Assembly (NCBI RefSeq): GCF_018500185.1
Contig: NZ_JAHBGI010000004.1
Location: 62,001-126,000, forward strand
Direction of reading: 5' to 3'
Length of the DNA: 64,000 nucleotides
Origin: Litoribacter ruber
GTDB lineage: Bacteria > Bacteroidota > Bacteroidia > Cytophagales > Cyclobacteriaceae
In this document: one piece after another, positions 28,055 through 38,308 of the stretch
Numbering within the stretch: position 1 is the first letter of the stretch
Layout of the letters: each line of letters starts with the position of its first letter
The notes under the pieces: model-generated
Seen by the model: the letters and a program-made list of their open reading frames with translations, nothing else
Database searches by the model: none
What the model was told of the DNA's origin: nothing
Position numbers and translations under genes: made by a program

Positions 28055-28369
28055 TTACTTTTTAACGTCAGTTTTTTTGGTAAAGTCATGGGAAATAGCT
28101 GACTTCTCAACTTTTAGTTTCATCCCTCGATCCACTTCCAAGGTGAAAGTGTCTGCTTCTACAGCATGAACTCTTCCATGGATGCCACCGATGGTCACCA
28201 CTTCATCACCTTTTTTGATAGACTCCATGAAAGTTTTGGCGTCTTTTGCCTTTTTCTGCTGAGGCCTGATCATGAAGAAGTAGAAAATCAAACCAATAAG
28301 CGCCAAGAAGATGATGTTTTCAACACCGAAACCACCACCCCCGGCCTGCAATAAAATGGAATTTATCAT
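28055..28369 (-). CDS. yajC: YajC, Sec translocon auxiliary subunit
   Basis: Single-pass inner-membrane protein of 104 residues associated with SecDF. TM helix at about 15-38, then FFMIRPQQKKAKDAKTFME at 31-49, the conserved YajC block, and a C-terminal domain with KKGDEVVTIGGIHGRV. It starts 2 bases after the DUF1573 stop and is in the middle of the nusB to coaE run. Confidence 0.95.
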   Translation of the reverse strand: MINSILLQAGGGGFGVENIIFLALIGLIFYFFMIRPQQKKAKDAKTFMESIKKGDEVVTIGGIHGRVHAVEADTFTLEVDRGMKLKVEKSAISHDFTKKTDVKK

Positions 28370-28371
28370 GA

Positions 28372-28914
28372 TTATTTTCTAACCGGACCCATTGCCGGTG
28401 CAGCTGAAGCTGAATTTTTGCTGTTTACGTTTCCTTTAAGTCTAAGTCTGGTTACTGCTGGCTGAGTGTTGGCAGTGATGGATACGGTTGGGCTCTGCAC
28501 ACCTGATTTGGCTTTAGAGTCGAATACCACTTTGACAAACCCTTCTTCTCCTGGCTTGATTGGAGTTTTGGTCCAGTCAGGGCTAGTACAGCCACAAGAT
28601 GCCTGAATGTTGGAAATTACCAAGGGCGCCTCACCTGTATTGGTAAAGGTAAAGTTGTGTTCGATCACCTTGCCTTCTTCAATAGTCCCGAAATCGTGCT
28701 CGATTTCAGAAAACTGGAAGGAACCCAAGGTAGATGGGTCTGCTGCCTGTACAGATTGTACATTGCCAGGGACATTAGTTTGGCCTTGCTCCATTTGGGC
28801 AATACGCTGCTCTAATGCTTGGATTCTCTCATCCTTTTCACTGCCTCCTGTGTCGCAGCCAAAAGTCAAAACGGATCCTGCGATCAATAATGCAGGAAGA
28901 CTTAAGTACTTCAT
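28372..28914 (-). CDS. DUF1573 lipoprotein
   Basis: A 180-residue exported lipoprotein: lipobox LTFGC at about 16-20, a coiled-coil stretch (ERIQALEQRIAQMEQG), then a DUF1573 immunoglobulin-like domain with HDFGTIEEGKVIEHNFTFTN and ASCGCTSPDW. Such proteins are very common in Bacteroidota, and their role is unknown. The CGC residues may be metal or disulfide related. Two bases separate it from yajC. Confidence 0.9.
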   Translation of the reverse strand: MKYLSLPALLIAGSVLTFGCDTGGSEKDERIQALEQRIAQMEQGQTNVPGNVQSVQAADPSTLGSFQFSEIEHDFGTIEEGKVIEHNFTFTNTGEAPLVISNIQASCGCTSPDWTKTPIKPGEEGFVKVVFDSKAKSGVQSPTVSITANTQPAVTRLRLKGNVNSKNSASAAPAMGPVRK

Positions 28915-28928
28915 AGATTGATTATTTA

Positions 28929-29231
28929 TTAATGTTCGCCTTTATTAATCTGTTCGATTAATTTATTGACATCGTTAAGTAAATTCTCGGCTTTTGTTTT
29001 AGCTTCTGAAATCACTTTATTTCCTTCGGTTTTTGCTTCGTTGTGCGGCATGTTTTTGCCATCCATCAAATCTTTCACAAGTTCTTCCAACTCGTCCTTG
29101 TAGTGGCTCAACTGATAAGTAAGCTTGTCACGGGTGTTGCCACCTGAATCTGGTGCAAACAAAACACCCAATGCGGCACCTACTCCGGTACCCAAAACGA
29201 AAGCTAAAAGAGAACTGCTGTTTTTGCTCAT
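28929..29231 (-). CDS. YtxH domain-containing protein
   Basis: A 100-residue small protein with an N-terminal hydrophobic Gly-rich helix (LLAFVLGTGVGAALGVLFAP at about 7-26), then a long amphipathic helix. This is the YtxH/gas-vesicle-like family, which is associated with stress in Bacillus; the actual function is unknown. It sits between nusB and the DUF1573 gene with gaps of 10 and 14 bases. Confidence 0.87.
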   Translation of the reverse strand: MSKNSSSLLAFVLGTGVGAALGVLFAPDSGGNTRDKLTYQLSHYKDELEELVKDLMDGKNMPHNEAKTEGNKVISEAKTKAENLLNDVNKLIEQINKGEH

Positions 29232-29241
29232 GGTTAAATGT

Positions 29242-30426
29242 TTATTTGTTGTCTAAAAGGCCCCTACCGCTTTTGCGGATTCTGCCAGCATCTGTTAGTT
29301 CCTTGGACAGTACATCCAAAAGTCCGTTCACAAACTGCTTGCTTTTTGGGGTACTGTATGTTTTGGAAATGTCAATATACTCATTAATGGTCACTTTTAC
29401 AGGAATACTCGGAAAATTCATCATTTCCGTCAGGGCCATAGACAGGATAATCTTGTCCGTAGCAGCCACCCGCTCAATGTCCCAGTTCTTCGTTTTCTCG
29501 GAGATCAACTCGCGGTTGTCCTCGTCATTTTCGATAGTCAAATTAAATATATTTTGGAAAAATTCCTTGTCCTCTTCCCAATTTATGGCCAGTTCTGGCA
29601 ATTCGTAATTTTCCGTTTCAGGCGCTTCTTCCAGGTTTTTAAGCACTTTAGCCGCCAAACTTTTTACTACCGCCTTGTTCTCTGACCAATTAAGATCCTT
29701 TTCTGAGAAAAAGTTCAGGATTGCCTCATTCTTAAATATGATCTTTTTAAGGATATGGCTCAAGATTTCGGTGTCTTCCTTGGTGGTAGGCTCCAGTATG
29801 CCCATGTAGGCCTGATACTCCGGGGAGGGTTTTACGTATTCTCGGAACCATTCCTTGATCTCCTGCTCCAGATCCTCAATGTTTACGTCTTGCCTGGTCA
29901 ATTCGTTTTGATATTGAGGGGCAGATTTTAAGAATTTGAGGATTTTGTTGCTGGCAAGGTTCAATTCACCGGCATGAGCGGATATGGCTTCCCCAGAAAG
30001 CTTTCTCTTTCGGGCATATTCATTCCGAACATGGTCGCCAAATGCAATAAGCATCTCAATGGCGTAAAGGTAAAGTTGGGGGATATTTTCCGCAGAGGCA
30101 ATCATGTTTTTCTCCATAAACTCCAAATCTTTGGAATTGGCTTTATGAAATTGGTTGATCGCTTGGATGGCGGTGGATTTGATTTTGGCGTTGTGTTCCG
30201 TGGCCGATATTAGCTTATGGCTGTTCAGGTTTTTCAGAAAAAGTTCTATGGTAATGGCAGCATCCTTCTTGAGCTGGGCCCTGTCCTGTACTTCCATGCT
30301 GTTGAGATCCGGCTGGAAAGCATTTTGGATAAAATCCTTTGCCAGATTCAAGTTTGAAGTCCTACACTGTTCGTAAGAGTAGAGGTTTTGAAAGGCCTTT
30401 ACCCGTAAAATTCTCCTGTTTAGCAT
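29242..30426 (-). CDS. nusB: NusB-family antitermination factor, long form
   Basis: RNA-binding factor that joins NusE in rRNA antitermination. At 394 residues it is far longer than E. coli NusB (139). The N-terminus begins RRILRVKAFQNLYSYEQC, which resembles a NusB first helix. The C-terminal third (about 255-390) is a full NusB domain with DIERVAATDKIILSMALTEMM and VTINEYIDISKTYSTPKSKQFVNG. The middle part is helical and of unknown role. Long NusB proteins are usual in Bacteroidota. First gene of the run that continues to coaE. Confidence 0.9.
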   Translation of the reverse strand: MLNRRILRVKAFQNLYSYEQCRTSNLNLAKDFIQNAFQPDLNSMEVQDRAQLKKDAAITIELFLKNLNSHKLISATEHNAKIKSTAIQAINQFHKANSKDLEFMEKNMIASAENIPQLYLYAIEMLIAFGDHVRNEYARKRKLSGEAISAHAGELNLASNKILKFLKSAPQYQNELTRQDVNIEDLEQEIKEWFREYVKPSPEYQAYMGILEPTTKEDTEILSHILKKIIFKNEAILNFFSEKDLNWSENKAVVKSLAAKVLKNLEEAPETENYELPELAINWEEDKEFFQNIFNLTIENDEDNRELISEKTKNWDIERVAATDKIILSMALTEMMNFPSIPVKVTINEYIDISKTYSTPKSKQFVNGLLDVLSKELTDAGRIRKSGRGLLDNK

Positions 30427-30480
30427 TGCCCTGAATTAAAGAACGTAAATATAATGTGTTTGTAAAAGAATAGTAAATAA

Positions 30481-30508
30481 AGGAGGAAATCCATTCAGAT
30501 TTCCTCCT
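30481..30508 (-). terminator. Terminator after leucine dehydrogenase
   Basis: Perfect 11-bp stem (30481-30491 with 30498-30508) with a 6-base loop; the minus-strand transcript continues into a T-rich stretch. It lies about 50 bases past the dehydrogenase stop. Confidence 0.75.
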
Positions 30509-30556
30509 CCAAAGCTTAATCAAATCGGAAACGAAATTGTTCCCGCCTGATATATA

Positions 30557-31657
30557 TTAGTGTGATAATTTAACTTTGCCCATAGCCTGGATTCTGTTCC
30601 AAGCCGTTTCGATAGCCGCCTGCTGTGCAGGGATGTTTTCTTTTTCTGATTTGTCCAAGATAGAAACACATGTGTCATAAATCTTGTCCGCCTGCTGATA
30701 TGCCAAGTCTCTGTTGTATCCGCCCAGGTATTCAGCATACACATTGATAAGACCACCGGCGTTGATTAGGAAATCAGGGGCGTAGATGATGCCTTTGTCC
30801 AAAAGCAACTTGCCATGCTTCTCCTCATCCTTCAATTGGTTGTTGGCAGCACCTGCAATTACTTGGCATTTCAGTCTGTCAATAGTTTCGTCGTTTACAG
30901 TGGCTCCCAAGGCACAAGGCGCATAGATGTCCATGTCTATGTCATAGATGAATTTAGGATCAACTACGGTTGCGCCGGTTTCTTTGGCGATCTTCTGAAG
31001 TTTGTCCTCAAAAATATCCGTGATAAATACTTCAGCTCCTTCTTTGATCAAGTGGTTAACCAAATATTTGCCTACCTGTCCGATACCCTGAACAGCAACT
31101 TTTTTGCCCTGTAAAGAGTCAGTTCCGTAAGCTTTTTTGGCTGCAGCCTTCATGCCTAGGTAAGTACCGTAAGCGGTAACTGGGGAAGGATCTCCTCCGC
31201 CACCTTTCACATCGGGTAATCCGGTTACATGCTTGGTCTCCATGGCGATGAATTCCATGTCTTGAGTACCCATGTTTACATCTTCAGCAGTAATGTACTT
31301 ACCGCCCAGGCTTTGCACAAATCTACCGAACCTTCTCAAGAAGGCCTCAGACTTCAACTTAGGGTCGCCAATGATGACTGCTTTACCGCCGCCAAGATTA
31401 AGACCTGAGATGGCCGCCTTGAAGGTCATGCCTCTTGAAAGTCTTAATACATCTGTGATGGCTTCTTCTTCCGATGTGTAATTCCACATCCTTGTACCGC
31501 CCAAAGCTGGGCCCAATACCGTGTTGTGAATACCAATGATTGCTTTTAAGCCGGTAGGCTCATCGTAACAGATCACCAACTGCTCGTGACCTAAAGCGGT
31601 GATTTGCCCGTAAATAGCTCCCTCCCTTACTGTTTCCTGAGTTTTAGTATCTACCAT
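30557..31657 (-). CDS. Leucine dehydrogenase (Glu/Leu/Phe/Val dehydrogenase family)
   Basis: NAD-dependent oxidative deamination of branched-chain amino acids, or the reverse. The 366-residue protein has the catalytic lysine region MTFKAAISGLNLGGGKAVIIGDP (cited as about 98-120), the Rossmann motif AVQGIGQVGKYLV (about 188-200) and AGAANNQLKDEE. The length and the LGGGKAVI form point to leucine rather than glutamate dehydrogenase (over 410 residues). It connects to branched-chain 2-oxo acids used for iso-fatty acids, which dominate Bacteroidota lipids; this link is inference. Confidence 0.9.
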   Translation of the reverse strand: MVDTKTQETVREGAIYGQITALGHEQLVICYDEPTGLKAIIGIHNTVLGPALGGTRMWNYTSEEEAITDVLRLSRGMTFKAAISGLNLGGGKAVIIGDPKLKSEAFLRRFGRFVQSLGGKYITAEDVNMGTQDMEFIAMETKHVTGLPDVKGGGGDPSPVTAYGTYLGMKAAAKKAYGTDSLQGKKVAVQGIGQVGKYLVNHLIKEGAEVFITDIFEDKLQKIAKETGATVVDPKFIYDIDMDIYAPCALGATVNDETIDRLKCQVIAGAANNQLKDEEKHGKLLLDKGIIYAPDFLINAGGLINVYAEYLGGYNRDLAYQQADKIYDTCVSILDKSEKENIPAQQAAIETAWNRIQAMGKVKLSH

Positions 31658-31800
31658 TTGAACTTTGAAGTTTAGATTGTGTTATATTTGGGTTTAATGC
31701 GTGACTTTGCTCCACAAAATTAAATATTTTTGTTCGGCTTTGCTAGCGCAATTAAAAGAGTATTCTAGAAGAAATCAAGTCAATAAAAAGTTTTTATTTT

Positions 31801-33591
31801 GTGAAGCCCCTCTGGAGATTAAATAAATACCTATTTAAGTACAAAGGATACCTTATCCTGGGTATCGTGTTTACCATTATATCCAATATTTTTGTTATCA
31901 TTCCCGCTCAATTGGTTAGGGTTGCTATTGATTATGTGGTGGAAAGCTTCAGTTTTTATCAGTTCTATGATGGGGCTGAAATTGAGTCGGTTGCAAGGAG
32001 CGGGTTTCTAAAATTTATTTTCATTTTCGGATTTTTAATCTTGGTGATGGCGCTTCTTCGGGGGCTATTCCTATTCCTTGTACGCCAGACAATTATAGCC
32101 ATGTCCAGGTATATAGAATTTGACCTTAAGAATGAAATATTCCAGCATTACCAAAGCCTCCCCCTGAGCTTCTACAGGCGAAACAGCACGGGGGATCTTA
32201 TGGCCAGAATCACCGAGGATGTAAGCCGAGTGAGGATGTATGTGGGGCCTGCGATAATGTATGGCATAAACCTGTTGGTATTGTTTCCCCTGGTGATTGG
32301 GTATATGCTTTCCGTCAATGTGAGATTGACCCTTTTTTCACTTTTGCCTTTACCGGTACTTTCACTCAGCATTTATTTTGTAAACAACCTGATCAATGAA
32401 AGGTCGGAGAAGATCCAGAGAAGCCTTTCCAACCTCAGTACCTTTGTGCAAGAGGCTTTTTCAGGTATTAGGGTGATCAAAGCTTTCGTACGGGAAGCGG
32501 ATAGTGCCAATGATTTTGAAAAAGCCAGTGAGAACTATAAGGAAAAGTCCATCAGACTTACCTTGGTACAGGCGCTTTTTTATCCATTGATTTTGGCCCT
32601 AATTGGAATCAGTACCATCATCACCGTTTATGTTGGTGGGATTGAGGTGATTAATGGGGCCATTGGGTATGGGGTGATTGCCGAGTTTATTTTATATGTG
32701 AATATGCTGACTTGGCCCGTAACATCCTTGGGTTGGGTGACCAGTATTGTCCAAAGGGCTGCCGCTTCGCAAACCCGCATCAATGAGTTTTTGGATGAGC
32801 AAAATGATATCACCAGTTCAGAAGAGTTGGATGAGGAGATTCGTGGAGAGATATCAGTTCAAGATGTTTCTTTCGTCTATCCTGACTCTGGAATTCGAGC
32901 TTTACATAATTTAAGTTTTGAGGTAAAGAGTGGTGAGTCATTGGCAATCATTGGGACTACCGGTTCAGGAAAGTCCACGATAGCCAACATCCTGATGAGA
33001 ATGTATGATCCTACGGAGGGGGCAATATTTGTTGATGGAAGAGATATCAAAAGTTATAAAATTGAATCGCTGAGAAAACAGATCGGGTTTGTGCCGCAGG
33101 ATGTTTTCCTCTTTAGCGATACCATCTATAATAATATAGGTTTCGGAACTGACGGGTTGGCAGACGAGAAAATCCATAAAGCAGCTAAAGATGCCGATGT
33201 CTATGATAATATCGTGGATTTCCCTAATGGATTTGGGACTAGGCTTGGAGAGCGTGGAATTACACTCTCTGGCGGTCAAAAACAGCGGGTTTCTATTGCA
33301 CGGGCAATTGCCAAGGAGCCCAAGATTTTGTTGCTTGATGATTGCCTTTCGGCTGTGGATACCAAAACCGAAAATGCGATACTGAACGCCCTCAAAAAAA
33401 TAATGGAGGACAGGACCTCCATTATCATTTCACATCGGGTTTCCTCAGCCAAATTAGCCGATAAAATAATTGTATTGGATGAAGGGGTGATCGTTGAAAA
33501 AGGTACCCATGAGGAGCTTTTGGCTAGAAAAGGTGTCTATGCGGACCTTTATGAAAAACAAACCCAATCCAACGAGGCTGTTGAGGAGTAA
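31801..33591 (+). CDS. Half-size ABC exporter (TMD-NBD fusion), Asp at the catalytic Glu position
   Basis: A 596-residue exporter with six transmembrane helices (about 15-320) fused to an ATPase domain (about 350-590). Walker A GTTGSGKST, signature LSGGQKQR, Walker B ILLLDDCLSAVD, H-loop ISHRVS. The residue after the Walker B Asp (D513) is D514, where active ATPases have Glu. This Asp form is known from the degenerate site of heterodimeric exporters such as TM287/288 and LmrCD. There is no second half-transporter nearby. Translation starts at GTG 31801. The substrate could be a lipid or a drug. Its stop directly abuts the stop of the facing gene. Confidence 0.92.
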   Translation: MKPLWRLNKYLFKYKGYLILGIVFTIISNIFVIIPAQLVRVAIDYVVESFSFYQFYDGAEIESVARSGFLKFIFIFGFLILVMALLRGLFLFLVRQTIIAMSRYIEFDLKNEIFQHYQSLPLSFYRRNSTGDLMARITEDVSRVRMYVGPAIMYGINLLVLFPLVIGYMLSVNVRLTLFSLLPLPVLSLSIYFVNNLINERSEKIQRSLSNLSTFVQEAFSGIRVIKAFVREADSANDFEKASENYKEKSIRLTLVQALFYPLILALIGISTIITVYVGGIEVINGAIGYGVIAEFILYVNMLTWPVTSLGWVTSIVQRAAASQTRINEFLDEQNDITSSEELDEEIRGEISVQDVSFVYPDSGIRALHNLSFEVKSGESLAIIGTTGSGKSTIANILMRMYDPTEGAIFVDGRDIKSYKIESLRKQIGFVPQDVFLFSDTIYNNIGFGTDGLADEKIHKAAKDADVYDNIVDFPNGFGTRLGERGITLSGGQKQRVSIARAIAKEPKILLLDDCLSAVDTKTENAILNALKKIMEDRTSIIISHRVSSAKLADKIIVLDEGVIVEKGTHEELLARKGVYADLYEKQTQSNEAVEE

Positions 33592-34041
33592 TTAGTGCTT
33601 GAAATCTATGTCAAATTGGGAGAAGTGGTGCTGGAAATGCTTGGAATGAAAGCTTTTCCACTCAGAGTAATTTAACTCACCAAAGAAAGGGTGCACATTT
33701 GTGGCGTCCGTATGTTGAAAATAATAAAGCTCAAATTGTTGCCAAGCCTTTAAAAGTTCAGCTTTTGCTTCTTCCAAGCTGTTATACCTTAAGGGCAACA
33801 GTGTACTGTTTGTCCCTGGGGCCTGAATGCCTCTAGGGATGTTTTCTTTCTCCACTATAATATTATGTTTAATCGCCAAGGCCTCCGGGGTAGGTTTGAT
33901 CGTTGGTACCTGGATTTTTCCCTGGGAGAGTTTAAGTGTTAAAATTAAATGCTCCACCATATGCTGTGGAGTCATGATGCCAAATGAGGGCTTTTGGTCA
34001 GCTTGTAAGAGTTTAAGCTTTTGGAATAATTGTTTATCCAT
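33592..34041 (-). CDS. DinB-like/DUF1569 family protein
   Basis: A 149-residue cytoplasmic four-helix-bundle candidate. Conserved His patterns are MTPQHMVEHLIL (about 23-34) and a C-terminal HPFFGELNYSEWKSFHSKHF block (cited as 117-136), which would give a three-His metal site as in the DinB/YfiT superfamily. Functions in that superfamily include thiol transferases; this one is not assigned. The last codon is directly next to the end of the ABC exporter gene on the other strand (no gap), and it starts 5 bases after the stop of the beta-barrel gene. Confidence 0.75.
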   Translation of the reverse strand: MDKQLFQKLKLLQADQKPSFGIMTPQHMVEHLILTLKLSQGKIQVPTIKPTPEALAIKHNIIVEKENIPRGIQAPGTNSTLLPLRYNSLEEAKAELLKAWQQFELYYFQHTDATNVHPFFGELNYSEWKSFHSKHFQHHFSQFDIDFKH

Positions 34042-34046
34042 GTAAT

Positions 34047-34643
34047 TTATCTAGTTATATAGGGGTTTCCACCAATTTGCATGCCTAAGCCCAAGCTAAT
34101 AAAGTTAGTTATTTCCCTGCCAGTAAAGTTGTAGGCGACCATCATTCTGAATTTGCCCGCCATCAGCCCTGCTCTTGGGGCAAAGCCAAAATTGACAATC
34201 GATCCCTGATTGGTGATGGTGTTGCCATTGTCCGGGTCGGTGATTTCAAAATCACTCCTGCGGTACATGCCCCCTGCTATCCCCACGAAGGGGCGGGTAT
34301 TGGTGGTGTTGAAGTGGTATTCGCTCGTCAGGGAGATGTTGCCGATAGCTTGTGCGGTAATGGTCGCGTCTCGGTTATTGAGGATAAATTGGCCCTCCCC
34401 GAGTATGTTGCTTCCCAAGTTTAACCCCACATGCCATTGGTCATCGATACCATAGCGGGCTTCTGCAAAGGCTCCACCTCCGATAGTAAGGTTTGGATCG
34501 GTTGGGAAGGTCAAGTTTATCCCGACATCCACTTTGAAGGGGTGAAAAATTCGTTGTTCCTGATTGAACGCCTGGGCATTGACAATACTTGTACTAATAA
34601 TTAAAAGGAAAAGGGTCCAGGCTACTCTCATTGTTGAAAACAT
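34047..34643 (-). CDS. Outer-membrane beta-barrel protein
   Basis: A 198-residue protein with a signal peptide (about 1-24, ending VNAQ) followed by short amphipathic beta strands (VDVGINLTF, AFAEARYGI, VGLNLGSNIL, SLTSEYHF, PFVGIAGGMY, FRMMVAYNF, FISLGLGMQI). This is the pattern of an eight-stranded OMP_b-brl barrel. No specific function can be given. It is paired with the DinB-like gene 5 bases downstream. Confidence 0.82.
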   Translation of the reverse strand: MFSTMRVAWTLFLLIISTSIVNAQAFNQEQRIFHPFKVDVGINLTFPTDPNLTIGGGAFAEARYGIDDQWHVGLNLGSNILGEGQFILNNRDATITAQAIGNISLTSEYHFNTTNTRPFVGIAGGMYRRSDFEITDPDNGNTITNQGSIVNFGFAPRAGLMAGKFRMMVAYNFTGREITNFISLGLGMQIGGNPYITR

Positions 34644-34710
34644 TTATGCTGTTATTTACACAATTGATTTAAGTAATGAAAGGTTTATTTTTCTCAGTTT
34701 TAAAATTGCA

Positions 34711-34739
34711 AAAAAAAAGCGCCGATACTGACCGGCGCT
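34711..34739 (-). terminator. Terminator after nrdA
   Basis: 7-bp GC-rich stem (34718-34724 with 34733-34739), followed on the minus strand by eight T (34711-34718 A on plus). Confidence 0.85.
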
Positions 34740-34776
34740 CTTTTCCACATTTAACCACTACACTTATTTTCAATAT

Positions 34777-37167
34777 TTAGCTGCCGCACATTTCGCAGTC
34801 ATCTGGATTGTCCAATGAGCAGGCGATGGCGTCTTGCTTTGTATTTTTGGTGCTGTCTGCCTCGGCACCTGGCGTGCTGTCAAGTTGTGACTTGTCCACC
34901 GTAAACTGGATGGCTGAAGCAGCAGCTTTAGATCTCAGATAATACATGCCGGTTTTAAGACCTTTTTTCCAAGCATAAAAGTGCATGGAGGTCAATTTAC
35001 CGAAGTTCGGCTCTTGTAGGAACACATTCATACTTTGAGACTGGCAGATATATGCGCCTCTATCGGCTGCCATATTGATGATCACCTTTTGGGAGATTTC
35101 CCACACCGTTTTGTAGATATCCTTTATGTTTTGCGGTACTTCCGGTATAGCCTGTACAGATCCGTTGGCGGCAATGAGTCTGTTTTTCATGTTTTCATTC
35201 CACAGTCCCAGTCTGATCAAGTCTTTCATCAAATGCTTATTAACAACGATGAATTCTCCGGATAGTGTTCTACGGGTGTAAATATTTGAGGTATAAGGCT
35301 CAAAACACTCGTTGTTTCCAAGAATTTGCGAAGTGGAAGCGGTAGGCATAGGAGCTACAAGAAGAGAGTTTCTGACCCCATACTTTTTAACTTGTTCCTT
35401 CAATCCATGCCAGTTCCATCTGCCTGATTTTGGAGTAACTCCCCAAAGGTCAAACTGAAATTCGCCTCTCGACACAGGAGAACCTGCATAGGTTTCGTAG
35501 GTGCCTTCTACCTTGGCCAGCTCCATGGAAGTTTCCATAGCGGCAAAGTAAATGGTCTCGAAAATGTCTTCATTCAGCCCTTGAGCTTCCTCTGAGTCAA
35601 ATGGCATTCTCAACATGATAAATGCATCCGCTAATCCCTGTACGCCCAAACCGATCGGTCTATGACGGAAATTGGACTTTTCAGCCTCTTTCACTGGGTA
35701 GTAGTTCACATCAATCACTTTGTTAAGGTTTTTGGTGGCTACTTTAGTTATGCGGTATAGCTTGTCATGGTCAAAGTAGCGCTTGCCGTTGCTGTCTTCC
35801 TTGATGAATTTAGGTAGGGCAATTGAAGCTAGGTTACAAACTGCCACCTCATCCGGTGCAGTGTATTCCATGATTTCAGTACAAAGATTGGAGGATTTTA
35901 TAGTACCCAGGTTTTTCTGGTTGGATTTGCTGTTGGCAGCATCCTTATATAGCATGTAAGGAGTTCCGGTCTCGATTTGAGATTCCAATACTTCAAACCA
36001 CAGATCCTGTGCTTTGATGACCTCTCTAGCCCTTCCCTCACGCTCGTATTTGGTGTAAAGCTTCTCAAACTCTTCACCGTAGCAATCAGATAAGCCCGGT
36101 GCCTCATGAGGACAGAAAAGTGACCAATCCTCGTTGGCTTCCACTCTTTTCATGAACAAATCAGAAATCCATAGGGCATAGAAAAGGTCTCGGGCACGCA
36201 TTTCTTCCTTACCATGGTTTTTCTTCAACTCAAGGAAGTCTTTGATGTCAGCGTGCCAAGGTTCCAAATAGATGGCAAAGCTGCCCTTACGCTTTCCTCC
36301 GCCCTGATCCACATATCTTGCGGTCATGTCAAAGTTTCTCAGCATAGGTACAATTCCGTTAGAAACGCCATTAGTGCCTCTGATGTAGCTTCCTTTTGCA
36401 CGGATGTTATGGATGGAAAGGCCGATCCCACCAGCTGATTGGGAAATTTTCGCACACTGCTTTAAGGTATCGTAGATGCCATCGATACTGTCATCCTGCA
36501 TGGTGAGCAAGAAACAGCTGGATAGCTGTGGCTTTGGCGTTCCTGCGTTGAATAGGGTAGGAGTGGCGTGTGTAAACCATTTTTGAGAAAGCAAGTGGTA
36601 AGTTTCTATTGCGGCATCCACATCTTCTTTGTGGATACCCACTGCTACTCTCATTAGCATGTGCTGAGGTCTTTCCACCACTTTACCGTCAAGTTTGATC
36701 AAGTAGCTTTTTTCCAAAGTTTTGTAACCAAAAAAGTCATAGTCGAAGTCTCTCTTGTATTCGATGGCTTCGTCCAGTCGGGCAGCATGTTTTTTAATCA
36801 CACCATATACATCTGGGGCAATTAGAGCGGCATTCTCACCAGTTTTAGGATTGATATAGGTGTACAGTCTTTTCATGGTGTTTGAAAAAGACTGGCTGGT
36901 GGTTTTGTGCAGGTTTGAGATTGCAATCCTGGCGGCCAGGATGGCATAGTCGGGATGCTTAACCGTCAAAGACGCGCAAACCTCAGCAGCTAGGTTGTCA
37001 AGCTCGCTGGTGGTCACACCATCGTACAATCCATCAATCACCTTTTTAGCCACCTCGATCGGCTGGATATATCTGCTATCCAATTCATAGCATAGGTTTT
37101 CAATCCTTGTGGTGATTTTGTCGAATCTTACCGATTCTCTTCTTCCGTCTCTTTTTATTACTAACAT
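34777..37167 (-). CDS. nrdA: Ribonucleoside-diphosphate reductase, alpha subunit (class Ia)
   Basis: Catalytic subunit that reduces NDPs to dNDPs aerobically. The 796-residue protein has an N-terminal ATP-cone (about 1-90), so it should be subject to dATP feedback. Active-site elements include LSSCFLL, the second Cys in NLCTEIMEY, and the C-terminal redox pair in CEMCGS that accepts electrons from thioredoxin. It lies 37 bases downstream of nrdB on the same strand and ends at a terminator. Confidence 0.96.
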   Translation of the reverse strand: MLVIKRDGRRESVRFDKITTRIENLCYELDSRYIQPIEVAKKVIDGLYDGVTTSELDNLAAEVCASLTVKHPDYAILAARIAISNLHKTTSQSFSNTMKRLYTYINPKTGENAALIAPDVYGVIKKHAARLDEAIEYKRDFDYDFFGYKTLEKSYLIKLDGKVVERPQHMLMRVAVGIHKEDVDAAIETYHLLSQKWFTHATPTLFNAGTPKPQLSSCFLLTMQDDSIDGIYDTLKQCAKISQSAGGIGLSIHNIRAKGSYIRGTNGVSNGIVPMLRNFDMTARYVDQGGGKRKGSFAIYLEPWHADIKDFLELKKNHGKEEMRARDLFYALWISDLFMKRVEANEDWSLFCPHEAPGLSDCYGEEFEKLYTKYEREGRAREVIKAQDLWFEVLESQIETGTPYMLYKDAANSKSNQKNLGTIKSSNLCTEIMEYTAPDEVAVCNLASIALPKFIKEDSNGKRYFDHDKLYRITKVATKNLNKVIDVNYYPVKEAEKSNFRHRPIGLGVQGLADAFIMLRMPFDSEEAQGLNEDIFETIYFAAMETSMELAKVEGTYETYAGSPVSRGEFQFDLWGVTPKSGRWNWHGLKEQVKKYGVRNSLLVAPMPTASTSQILGNNECFEPYTSNIYTRRTLSGEFIVVNKHLMKDLIRLGLWNENMKNRLIAANGSVQAIPEVPQNIKDIYKTVWEISQKVIINMAADRGAYICQSQSMNVFLQEPNFGKLTSMHFYAWKKGLKTGMYYLRSKAAASAIQFTVDKSQLDSTPGAEADSTKNTKQDAIACSLDNPDDCEMCGS

Positions 37168-37204
37168 GCGCTTACTTTACTTTAATGGTTGGGAAAAAAT
37201 ATGC

Positions 37205-38191
37205 TTAAAAATCTTCTTCAATGGAGAATTTGCTGCTTGACTCTGGGCTTTCTTTTGATTTCATCACACCTGCCTTTTGGTAATCCCCCACTCTTTTCTC
37301 AAAGAAATTGGTCTTACCCTGTAGGCTGATCATGTCCATGAAGTCAAAAGGATTGGTGCTGTTCCATACCTTGCTGCAACCAAGTTCTACCAAAAGTCTG
37401 TCGGCCACGAACTCAATATATTGACACATGAGATCGGAGTTCATTCCGATCAACCTTACCGGCAATGCGTCAGTCACAAACTCTTTCTCAATTTCCACCG
37501 CATCCTGGATGATTTTGGTCACCGTATCTTTTGGAAGCTGGTTTACCACGTGGTTGGTGTATAGGTGGCAGGCGAAATCACAGTGCAGGCCTTCGTCTCT
37601 GGAGATAAGCTCATTGGAGAAGGTCAGTCCTGGCATCAGGCCTCTTTTCTTTAGCCAGAAGATGGAACAGAATGAGCCGGAGAAGAAAATCCCCTCCACG
37701 GCCGCAAAGGCTATTAGCCTTTCTTGGAAGCTTCCGTTGTCAATCCATCTGAGAGCCCAGTCGGCTTTTTTCTTCACACAGTCGATATGCTCGATGGCAT
37801 TAAGCAACCTGTCGCGCTCTTTGCCATCTTTGATATAAGTGTCAATTAACAAGCTGTAGGTTTCAGAATGTATGTTTTCCATGGCGATCTGGAAACCATA
37901 GAAAAATTTGGCTTCGGTATATTGCACTTCAGCCACAAAATGCTCGGCAAGATTTTCATTAACGATACCATCACTAGCGGCGAAAAACGCCAGAACGTGA
38001 GAGATAAAGTGCCTTTCGCCATCAGACAAGTTTTTCCAATCCTTTACATCTTGGCCTAAATCAATCTCCTCAGCGGTCCAGAAACTAGCTTCTGCCTTTT
38101 TATAGTAATCCCAAATGTCATCGTGTTGAATTGGGAAAAGGACAAATCTGCTGCTGTCGCCTTGTTCTAGTATGGGTTCTGGTCTTAGCAT
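37205..38191 (-). CDS. nrdB: Ribonucleoside-diphosphate reductase, beta subunit
   Basis: Provides the stable tyrosyl radical through a di-iron centre. The 328-residue protein shows the expected E105-x-x-H108-x-x-x-Y112 series (MENIHSETY), equivalent to E115/H118/Y122 of E. coli NrdB, and further iron ligands later in the chain. A radical Tyr is thus present, placing it in class Ia rather than Ic. The order nrdB then nrdA is reversed from E. coli but usual here. Confidence 0.96.
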   Translation of the reverse strand: MLRPEPILEQGDSSRFVLFPIQHDDIWDYYKKAEASFWTAEEIDLGQDVKDWKNLSDGERHFISHVLAFFAASDGIVNENLAEHFVAEVQYTEAKFFYGFQIAMENIHSETYSLLIDTYIKDGKERDRLLNAIEHIDCVKKKADWALRWIDNGSFQERLIAFAAVEGIFFSGSFCSIFWLKKRGLMPGLTFSNELISRDEGLHCDFACHLYTNHVVNQLPKDTVTKIIQDAVEIEKEFVTDALPVRLIGMNSDLMCQYIEFVADRLLVELGCSKVWNSTNPFDFMDMISLQGKTNFFEKRVGDYQKAGVMKSKESPESSSKFSIEEDF

Positions 38192-38300
38192 TTTTTATTA
38201 GATTTTCGTTTGAGCTTCGGACAGGAAACCAACATTTTGTTGGTGAAAATTTTTCTTCCATGTGTTCTATTACTGGAGAGCCTTCCTGAACTGTGTTAAG

Positions 38301-38308
38301 CAAATATG
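38301..38308 (-). promoter_or_regulatory. Probable -7 element of the nrdBA operon
   Basis: Minus-strand CATATTTG differs from TAnnTTTG only in the first base and lies 110 bases upstream of the nrdB ATG. It implies a leader of about 105 bases that holds a small hairpin (38228-38244). Confidence 0.35.

Noticed and set aside
38118-38303. 61-codon frame in the nrdB leader, overlapping the start of nrdB
   Set aside because: Starts from TTG, runs out of frame into nrdB and has no family pattern. Kept only as leader sequence.
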